Shown: positions 56,344-64,000 of the stretch, in pieces
Layout: each line of letters opens with the position of its first letter
Position numbering within the stretch: the first letter of the stretch is position 1
NCBI GenBank assembly: GCA_026874595.1
Contig: CM049306.1
Location: 58,720,019 to 58,784,018 of the forward strand
Length of the DNA: 64,000 bases
DNA from: Sipunculus nudus
Lineage: Eukaryota; Annelida; Sipuncula; Golfingiida; Sipunculidae
Reading direction: 5' to 3'
Made by a program: the position numbers and the translations under genes
Notes under the pieces: generated by a model
What the model was told of the DNA's origin: nothing
The model's database searches: none
The model's input: only the letters and a program-made list of their open reading frames with translations

Positions 56344-56490
56344 GGCCAAAGGAAAGTATGGTTCTTAGGCACCGTCTATTTCCAGAAATCAGTGCGGGCA
56401 GGCGATATTTTATTTTTGACCTTTTTGAAATACGTTTAGAAAAAAATGTCATTTGTGTAAATTTTCGATATTCACGTGCGAATGTAGGCC
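56344..56490. mobile_element. Small Harbinger-like MITE
   Basis: 147-bp deletion derivative with TAA duplications (56341-56343, 56491-56493) and GGCC ends. It keeps 'GTATGGTTCTTAGGCACCG' and 'CAGTGCGGGCAGGCG' at one side only. Confidence 0.65.
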
Positions 56491-57235
56491 TAAATAATTA
56501 ATTTGTGAAATTGTGAATATTGGATAGTTGGTATATGTCTCAGATTATCTTTTATCTCAACTCGACATGTTAATTATTATCAATTTATATTTTTAACTGA
56601 ATTTTCTTATGTTTATTAGGCCTACTCTTGATATAACTATACGTTAACTGAAATTTTCACGGACTCTTCGGATCATGCTTGGATGAAATAAAGGTTATCA
56701 TATTTATTTTGGTTATCTTTATTGATCGAACCGTATAGAGACATGCATGCTTGCACTACCTGCAAACCCAGCAAAATTAATTCACGTGTAAAACGTGTAA
56801 ATTTCCCATGTATACATAAAGGACACTAAGACGCATGCATTTTTTTCCTTTTTTTACACCAGTATACAAATACTATACAGTAGTTTTATAGCCAGATTTT
56901 AAATGTATGAAGTATGAAGGACCCGTCCTCTACACATTGTATACCCTAGATTATAGCAATTTGTTCTTATAATAACAAAGGCACTATTTCTATGCACAAT
57001 CTTTTCTTATTTTCAACTCTTCTGAAGACTAATTTTCACAATTATTTCAAACAATACACACATATATATATTCTGTCAAAGAAACAAGGTTGCTGAAAGA
57101 ATTCTTACATTGTTACAGGAGCTCTTTTTATTATGTGACACGGGCGTAACTCCTGTTGTGGCACTCGTGTCTGGCCGCGTATTACATTCTCTGTTTAATC
57201 CGTACTGGTTGAACTCTCGTTGTCATGTTAGCCTT

Positions 57236-57619
57236 TAGTCTCTCCAACAGACGCTAGGTGCCGCTACCGCTCTTGCACCAGTGTGTCTGTTATTGGACGC
57301 CATTTTTTTTTTCAAGAATCTTGAAAAACGGAAGTGCCGTTGGGCATGCGCAAGGAAACTCCCCTAGCATCTGGAGGTGAAACCAGAATGGATGTCGCCC
57401 TTGCACAAACCCGGCAGACCCAAATAAAGACAAGTAAACAATATTGTTTGGTTGTGTGGCAAAAATAATCCACTTTTGCTTGTCTATTGCAAGGGTGGTA
57501 GAGTAAGGGATTCCTTGCGCATGCCAAACAACACTTCCGTTCCTGAGAAAAATGGCGTCCAATAACAGACGTACTGGTGCAAGAGCGGTAGCGGCAACTG
57601 GCGTCTGTTGGAGAGACTA
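57236..57619. mobile_element. Foldback/MULE-like MITE with 9-bp target duplication
   Basis: 384 bp. Inverted ends of about 70 bp begin TAGTCTCTCCAACAGACGC and include 'CGCTACCGCTCTTGCACCAG' and 'TGTTATTGGACGCCATTTT'. Flanked by GTTAGCCTT on both sides (57227-57235, 57620-57628). Nine-base duplications with long inverted ends fit Mutator-like elements. No transposase. Confidence 0.75.
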
Positions 57620-57788
57620 GTTAGCCTTGGGTTTTCACGTCTGGCCGAGGTCACGTGATGAGCCTGGTATGTAGCGATACACACAGCGATTTCTTTCTCG
57701 ATAATTCCTGAAACGCGTGCCTACTGTGTTGTGCAAGAACTTATAGACTGTTCGAGAAGTGGAAAATTCTCGGCTTGGGGTGTGAAGG

Positions 57789-57796
57789 TATATAAA
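57789..57796 (+). promoter_or_regulatory. TATA box TATATAAA
   Basis: TATATAAAGGGG is a strong match to the metazoan core promoter. It serves either the possible LTR or a host transcript starting near 57820. Confidence 0.5.
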
Positions 57797-58237
57797 GGGG
57801 CTGTGTTTTAGAGCCAGGCAGAGAACAGCAGAGCAGATTTCAGCGGACGCAGAAGCGTGTGTCTATTTCTAGGACCTTATCCGACGAATGCGGCAACAAT
57901 AGATTTTCTAAGACTTTCTCCTGGATTTTATGCTTTTGGACTTCAGTTTCCTTTCTGGATTGTTGCAAGAGCTTTACACTGGACTGTCATTCTCCGAGAG
58001 TATACATTTAAAGAACTTATCGTGGTGAAGATGTTGGTATATCCAGGTACTGTGCATATTATTTTCTATGTGATTGTATTGAATTGTTGCTTTACCGCTG
58101 TTTTACTGTATAATTGTATAGGTTTAGTATATTGTATTGTTAAGGTTGTTTTAAGAATAAATTATAGTTATTTGTTAACAAAAAAACACTGACTTCTTTA
58201 TTCATTCCCCTAGAATTTCACGCTGCCTAGTGTTACA

Positions 58238-60560
58238 GAATCTCATTTTTTTTAATCTCCGTTACAGAATTTGTGTTCATCACGCATACGTGATCTGTTT
58301 ATATTAGGTTCCGTATCAACATATGCTTATTGTCCAAAATATTTGTTGAGGGCACTTAAAAAATAAAAAAAAATAAGCAATGTGAATTATTCAATGTAAA
58401 CTATATTCACAATGAAAAATTCTATTTAATGCCATATAACCAATTACATATTTAGAAAAAAAAGTTAGAATTATGTGATGTTAAATATAAAATGTAAAGA
58501 GAGGCCCTTCGATCTTCTGTTTTCTTCGCTTTACTTATAGACTTAATTTATGCACTATACATGAAATGACACTGCTGATCAGGATAGATATAAACACATG
58601 TTAATATACGCGTAAATATTCATGCATATGTAGAATCCACATGTTTTTCACGTGAAGTTTGAGTGAAATAAATCACGTGTAAAAGGTAATCTATACTCTA
58701 CACGTGTTTATACGTGTCCTACACGTGTAGTATATTTGCTGCGTTAATTATTTTGTTTTCACAAATATAACGAAAATTTTGACACGAAAAAAGGCAGTCA
58801 TATCAGAGTAATAGCAGAGCTATTATATATTGCGTTTCACCATTAGATTGAAAAAAAAGTCTTTTAATCTGACATAATTTTTTGTCCATTAAATTGTTAT
58901 TTTGAAACTGAAAAATATTAGTTATGGCAAACATATTTAACCTATAATAAATCATATATTTTACTTTAAGCATACAAAAGAAATGTGCTTTAATCAATTA
59001 TGTTTAACGTTGGAAGAAATGTCTTCCAAAAACATCACAGACTAGCGTAAATTGTCCCGTGTCCAGCGTGTATTTCCCGTGTTCTAATGATACGTTCAAA
59101 TCCACTTGCGCGCTATACAGCTATATATATACAAGTCAACTTGCATGACAATTTTTAAATAAGAAATGACACGCGGTATGTTCTGATTAATATAGTAACT
59201 CCATCCTCCTGGTCACATGCAGCTTACCGGGAGACCTATGGTAAATTATATAATATACGAGAGCCATGGAAGTTCGTTTAAGAAAACTATATAGAGACAT
59301 TCAGTTAATGATAAAACATTATAATATCTCAGATAAAAAAAAGTCGTATTCATCATAAATCGAAGATTTTATTTTCATCGAAAGCATATGTAAAATACAC
59401 TTCGGCAGTTTTTATCCCTTACATATCATTAATTTTGATAAGCACTGATCAGTGATTAACACTTATCATCAATAATCTCAAAGATTTTGCTTGTCACCTG
59501 AGCGTCCTGGTCTTCGGGTCAGACGGGTCGCCTGCGTCTTTGTGCAGCAAATATATGCTTTAATTATAAACTTCAAGCAGAACATTGCCCGATTTCAATA
59601 AAGCTGTGTGCTTTCCTGAGAAAGTTTGGTGCCCCATCTCCATCCCACCCCCCCATAAAAGAACTTTAGATTTTTATCAGAAACATATAAAATTCAACGC
59701 ATTATACACTCCTTTGAAATCCTTGCATTATTTTAATTTAATAAGGATTCATTTTCTTGTTAGGTATCATTAGGATTTCGAAAATATAAACTCCTGCATA
59801 TTGAAGGGAATGAAGGAATGATTCTAAAATAATTCTTATACATTTAACGAAATAGGAGAAAGAAAAAATGTTAAGTTAACAAATAAAAACACCGGTTACC
59901 ATATACAATCTGCATCTAATGGCTCCAAGTCTACATGCACGTTTTGACTTAGAGCCTTGTCCATATTCTTCCAATTATAAGATATATGTGTCAGGCATAA
60001 ACTAACGTTTTGATTTTATTTGTATACAAATTTATAACGCTTACTGGATTTTACACCTCCCCCCACCCTACTGCAAATCCTGGATTGGCCACAATCTTAT
60101 ATGATAAAATGTAGATGCTATACGCGCGGCTTTCTTTAATTGTCGTTTATCATGTGCATGCGAGGGTCATACCATTAGACTGACCCAGTCGACACAGCTG
60201 ATTGCTCCCGCAGCGGCTTACAGAACAATTTAGATTTGCTATGTTGCTGAATTGTATAACCTTTACTGTCCCCCTATAATAAACTTACCTATGAGAGCAG
60301 CGTGACTAAATTTTCAGACCAAGTTACGTCTGTCGATGCTGGGTATCTCTCATTACAGTTCTGCGCCATGCAGCTTTCATTAACTCTTTAATTCATCTTT
60401 CTCAGGATATACATGACCAAGTAGCACAGACCTCAGGTAAATCCACATTCTCTATATTCCGTAAATCTAAAGACATTTTTAGGAAAGGAATATAGAAAAT
60501 GTGGATTTTCAAAAAACAATGCGGGCGGGCGTTTTTTTTTATAAATTTTTTTGGGTAGGT

Positions 60561-60563
<3 letters not shown>
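58238..60563. other. Non-coding, AT-rich; no gene seen
   Basis: Contains a cluster of CACGTG/ACACGTGT-like motifs at about 58640-58735 and, near 60515-60540, a fragment of the Harbinger-like MITE ('AATGCGGGCGGGCG'). No supported open frame on either strand. Confidence 0.4.

Positions 60564-60626
<63 letters not shown>
60564..60626. repeat. (TA)n microsatellite
   Basis: About 31 uninterrupted TA units, lying against a partial MITE end. Confidence 0.95.
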
Positions 60627-60628
<2 letters not shown>

Positions 60629-60778
60629 TCTCCCAGATAAGGAACTATAGTGGTAGCCTGCATGATGTCTTACAATATAGCCGTAGGCAAGCCGCATATA
60701 GATAACCAAACCAAGATTACCCAGGTAGACATACAGATCCTAAATGTTAAATATATATATAGCCTAATATTTTCATTA

Positions 60779-61313
60779 GGCCCAAACAAAAATAAGCTAG
60801 GTTTGGTTCTCACTGAGGCACTTTTTCTAAAATCAATGCGGGTGGGCGTTATTTTATTTTTAATTTGTTTGTATGTTTCGATAAAAATGTCAAATGGTAA
60901 GGGAAAAGCATGATAATAACATATTTATTTTGCTAAACAAGTAAAAGCATTTTACATAACAAATGAAATATGTTATCAAAAATGCACAGGCACTCGTTTC
61001 CAGCACTAAAATGGCCTAGAAACCGAAAACACATTGAGTATGGGTGATATACCCATTATAAAAGAAAGTTCTTTTATAATGGGTATATCGCCCATGATAC
61101 TCAATGTGTTTTCGGTTTCTAGGCCATTTTAGTGCTGGAAACGAGTGCCTGTGTCAAAAATGTACGATTTTATCTTCTTGAAAGAAATGTCCGAGCGGCT
61201 GGAGCTCAAAATTGGTAAGTTTCTTTTGAAAATAAAAATAAAAACTTTTTATGCGGGGGTTTAAAATTGATTCGGGCGGTGCCTGAGAACCATACAATTA
61301 ATTTTTTTCGGCC
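60779..61313. mobile_element. Harbinger-like MITE with nested palindromic element
   Basis: TTA duplications at 60776-60778 and 61314-61316; ends GGCCCAAACAAAAATAAG and CGGCC. Inner 'GGTTCTC...AGGCAC' and 'GCGGTGCCTGAGAACCATAC' match the other copies. Interrupted at 60985-61153 by a foldback element; without it the MITE is about 357 bp. Confidence 0.75.
60985..61153. mobile_element. 169-bp near-perfect palindrome with 9-bp target duplication
   Basis: Two arms of about 80 bp, starting CACAGGCACTCGTTTCC, are complementary except for one 3-bp indel and one substitution; the centre is a few bases (AGTTC). Flanked by TCAAAAATG at 60976-60984 and 61154-61162. This is a minimal foldback transposon (MULE-like by duplication length), unrelated in sequence to the one at 57236. 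Confidence 0.85.
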
Positions 61314-61316
61314 TTA

Positions 61317-61770
61317 GGGCCTCGTTAGGCCTATTTGTCCAGTGAGCGGTAGAGTAAAAGTCAGAGTTTGTTGTTTACAATGCAACTGATCGTTCCGGTC
61401 CAATCCATTTTTACGTATTAGAAGGGCGGAGGGGAAGGGGAGGGGCGGGCTCAAACTGGCCGGAACAGTCAACTTGCGAACCTATTTACATGATGAGAAA
61501 AGCAGCAACGTTGCTCGTCACCTTGTACGAGAGCTGCACGTGACGTGAAATTCAGTTATGTGACCAACCCTGAATGTGAAGGTCATTCAGAGAAACCGTC
61601 GCGAGTACCGTCGCCGATAATACGTGAATGTCTGAATAATAGAATAGGAACTGTGAATGTCAAACTAACTTCCTTTACATACATGCAAAGCTGTTTGACA
61701 GCAACAGCAAATAACGACCTGTAAAGCTGGATCACTCTCAGGGAAGGGTACCCAGATCAACCATCAACTG
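61317..61770 (+). promoter_or_regulatory. Candidate promoter and 5'UTR exon
   Basis: Relatively CpG-rich for this window, with a GC-box-like GGGGAGGGGCGGGC (near 61436-61449), CACGTGACGTGA (61538-61549) and clustered CG dinucleotides (CCGTCGCGAGTACCGTCGCC). It ends CAACTG|GTGAGT, a consensus donor at 61771. No coding start was seen before the donor, so the exon would be non-coding and the gene would continue past the window. Confidence 0.35.
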
Positions 61771-64000
61771 GTGAGTGTATTTTTTTCTTTATTTTTATCT
61801 CCAGTATGGAATTTTATTAGGTGAGTTTGCTAGAGCGGAGATGATTAAAGATTGATGATTAGGAATTTCAACAGAATTATACAACTTACAATACAAGTTA
61901 AACTTACAAGTTCAATACGATTGTATTCTCATAACGTCTCTAGGACAACAACCTTAATCAATTTTTTTAGAAAGCCTTTGGCGAGTCAGATTATTTTGTC
62001 CCACAGTCAGTATCAGTACAAAGAACATCAGGTTAAACACCATGAAGGAAAAGATGGTAACAACTGAAGAATCCAAACTACATTAAACAAGAACCATAGT
62101 CCGTTCCAGTACCCCTGTCCACCTGTTTTTTCGCGATTATTTTTTGGCAAGTCGTAACCGCCCTAATTTTTTTTGCACCAAGGGCAGAAAGAATAAAAAG
62201 CGTAATTTACTTGATTCGATATGGTCACCTACCTCATTCAGTTTTCCTATAAACAATTTAAAACGATTTTATGAGAAACAAGTCTATTCTGTAGCGACAT
62301 CTTGCTGCCAACCATGTGAAATCAGCAAAAAAAAATACTGTGATGACGTCATAATTAGGGCATTCCAACGAAGCAACTAGGATGCCCTGATCACGAGACA
62401 TCTGGCGGCGGAAAAATAAACAACGCGTGTTGAATTACGATATCTGCAAATAATAAAACAAGTAACAAGGTGAATGTTATTGATGTTAATGAAATTAAAA
62501 TGTGTGATGAACAGTGAATTAACCTTAATAAATTTATAAACAAAAATAATTAAAAAGGATAAATAAAGGAAACTTGAATTTATGGGCATGAGTAGGTTTC
62601 TCAAAACTCCAACCTTCCTCCTTTTCCCGGGCTTAGGACCAGCAGGTAACCGTTATGGTCACCAGGCGGAGTTAAGAAAGGGGGAAGGGATCGTAGAAGA
62701 GGGATGCAAAGGTGCCATAAAAAGACAAACAACGAGAACACAAGAGATGTAATGATGTTTGGGAATTCCATCTGAAATAGAAAATTACAGGTGATAAATG
62801 ATGTGAAAATATAAATATATTTTTGTTTGTAAAATGTGTGAAGGTCCAATATATGTATCATAAACCTATTTTGCTTAATAAAGAGATATGGTCGCGTAAT
62901 AGCAACTATTACATTTTTGGTATTTCGATTAACAGTTAATTTGTTTGAATGGTTAATCAATTAGGAGTCTAAAATGGATGTTTTCATTTATCTTTTTATA
63001 ATTGTTTATTTGTATCGAAGCTGCCAGCATGAAAATGAACTTTGGTGTGAACATACTAAAATTGTGGGCGTAAACGTGGCGGACAGGGCTAATCACCATT
63101 GAATGATAGCATCTCGAGCTCCACCTGTCTGGATATCCAAAACGCGACAAAATTCACAACGCCAGCGCAAGGCTGCATTGACGGGACTGAAGGGCCTGTT
63201 CTAGCTGCACACTGAAATTTATTGAAAATGTTTTCAAGTAAAAGGTTTTTTTTCATGATGGTATTTAAATATTGATATTACTTTAAATGCTACAATGTAT
63301 ATATAGCTTTATAAAAATTACTTTATATGACTTTTGTTGAAATAATAATAAATTATATATGTATATGTGTGTCTGTGTGTGTGTTAAATGCTTGAGCAGA
63401 AACAAACTAGCTTGAAAACATCCTTGAAAATACAGTAAAAACGGACATTGACAGTGAATTACACAAGGGATACTTAACATATATGATTTGAAAAGTACAT
63501 GTTGTTGGTGGTGATAAATTGTTTAGTACGTATATATGTATATATTTATGCCCTATGATTATCTAACTGTCTAAACAGGTATTGTGGATCCATCTTTCAC
63601 AGCTGTCACACCCTAGCCAGGAGCTGTCTTCTCCGTCTTGTGACAGGCAGTAGGGGCAGTTGTCAACTGATGCCTGAATGTTAATTTGGTAACCAAAATA
63701 ATGTTCCTGGTTGATTTAAGCTATGTTTATGAAAAATTATATGTGTACTAGATGAATTATCTTGATTACCTTGAGTAGCTGATACTATATGGGCAAATAC
63801 TTTCAAAATCATCCTGAATGATATACATAATATAGGCAAGATCCACATGTGTTTACGGATGAAATTAAATATTTAAAATATATATTTTGCATATGATTTA
63901 GAAATGTTAGGCATATACATAATATTAATATAATATCGATGATACATATGAGTTTTAATATGAAATATATTTTTACATATATATTAAGATTGTTAATCAA
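61771..64000. other. Probable intron or intergenic sequence
   Basis: No convincing exon on either strand. On the - strand, TTTTCTATTTCAG followed by ATGGAATTCCC (about 62772) opens a short hydrophobic, signal-like frame ending at 62601 (MEFPNIITSL, FVFLWHLCIPLL). It has an acceptor but no partner exon or homology, so it is not called. There is a GT-rich tract near 63361-63385. Confidence 0.3.

Larger units (their letters stand above)
51736..57133. other. Intergenic region upstream of BORCS6
   Basis: Holds a TTAA MITE (52480), a SINE (about 54050-54190), a 10-bp hairpin (54796-54826) and a small Harbinger-like MITE (56344). A promoter-like module at 56040-56150 recurs inverted at 61.54-61.64 kb. 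The largest frame (55004-55444, +) matches nothing I know and is not supported as a gene. Confidence 0.4.
57134..58237 (+). repeat. Possible solo LTR (or TATA-driven first exon)
   Basis: Ends TGTGACAC and GTGTTACA form a 7/8 inverted pair with TG...CA termini. Inside are TATATAAAGGGG (57789) and AATAAA (58156-58161), the order of an LTR. Without the nested foldback it would be about 711 bp. No target duplication or internal retroelement sequence was found, which weakens the call. Alternatively the TATA box drives a host transcript with a good donor at CCAG|GTACTG (58047). Confidence 0.35.

Noticed and set aside
62601-62960. 119-codon reverse frame with a hydrophobic start
   Set aside because: An acceptor precedes an internal ATG, but there is no downstream exon, homology or clear donor.

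Overview
This is a stretch of animal nuclear genome. It is AT-rich and gene-poor, its genes have short exons with GT-AG introns, and it is crowded with nested repeats. The repeat set (rolling-circle-type elements with tandem-repeat cores, many MITEs, a Ty3-type LTR element) and the divergence of the two recognisable proteins from vertebrates suggest a marine lophotrochozoan, most likely a bivalve mollusc. That assignment is inference.

Genes. (1) The last coding exon of an unidentified + strand gene ends at 1607, with a poly(A) signal at 1871. (2) A complete 13-exon + strand gene at 4309-15274 encodes a 543-residue SLC18B1-like major facilitator transporter. Every exon phase closes, and the first exon carries four tandem 13-residue acidic repeats. 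(3) A complete 5-exon - strand gene at 49067-25465 encodes BORCS6 (a BORC complex subunit, 464 residues). Its 58-nt last exon lies 20 kb away from exon 4, across an intron full of transposons. (4) A CpG-bearing region at 61.3-61.8 kb ending in a consensus splice donor may be the 5' end of a further + strand gene.

Mobile DNA. Intron 4 of BORCS6 holds a young Ty3/gypsy-type element (25794-34421; 794-bp LTRs differing at four positions that I see; 4-bp target duplication) in antisense orientation to the gene. It has gag, a pol with a C-terminal chromodomain, and a decayed envelope-like gene. At least two families (here called HLN1 and HLN2) share a Helentron/HINE ('pearl'-like) layout: a 5'-terminal inverted repeat matched by a subterminal one at the 3' end, a 3'-terminal hairpin, tandem-repeat cores, and insertion without target duplication. 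HLN1 lies at 1-917, 12.2-12.6, 17.9-20.4, 40.5-42.0, 42.0-44.3 and 49.1-51.7 kb. HLN2 is nested in an HLN1 copy at 42.5-44.0 kb. Also present are Harbinger-like MITEs (TAA/TTA duplications), TTAA-flanked MITEs, two foldback elements with 9-bp duplications, two tRNA-derived SINEs, a possible solo LTR, (TA)n tracts and several minisatellites.

Layout: 0-0.9 HLN1; 0.9-1.9 end of gene 1; 1.9-4.3 intergenic; 4.3-15.3 transporter; 15.3-25.4 repeats and intergenic DNA; 25.5-49.1 BORCS6 (minus) with the Ty3 element and satellite-like arrays in intron 4; 49.1-61.3 HLN1, MITEs and intergenic DNA; 61.3-64 possible 5' end of another gene. Two host-repeat junctions stand out: the transporter's last seven codons and stop lie in an HLN1 end, and an HLN1 end lies directly against the splice acceptor of the BORCS6 start-codon exon.
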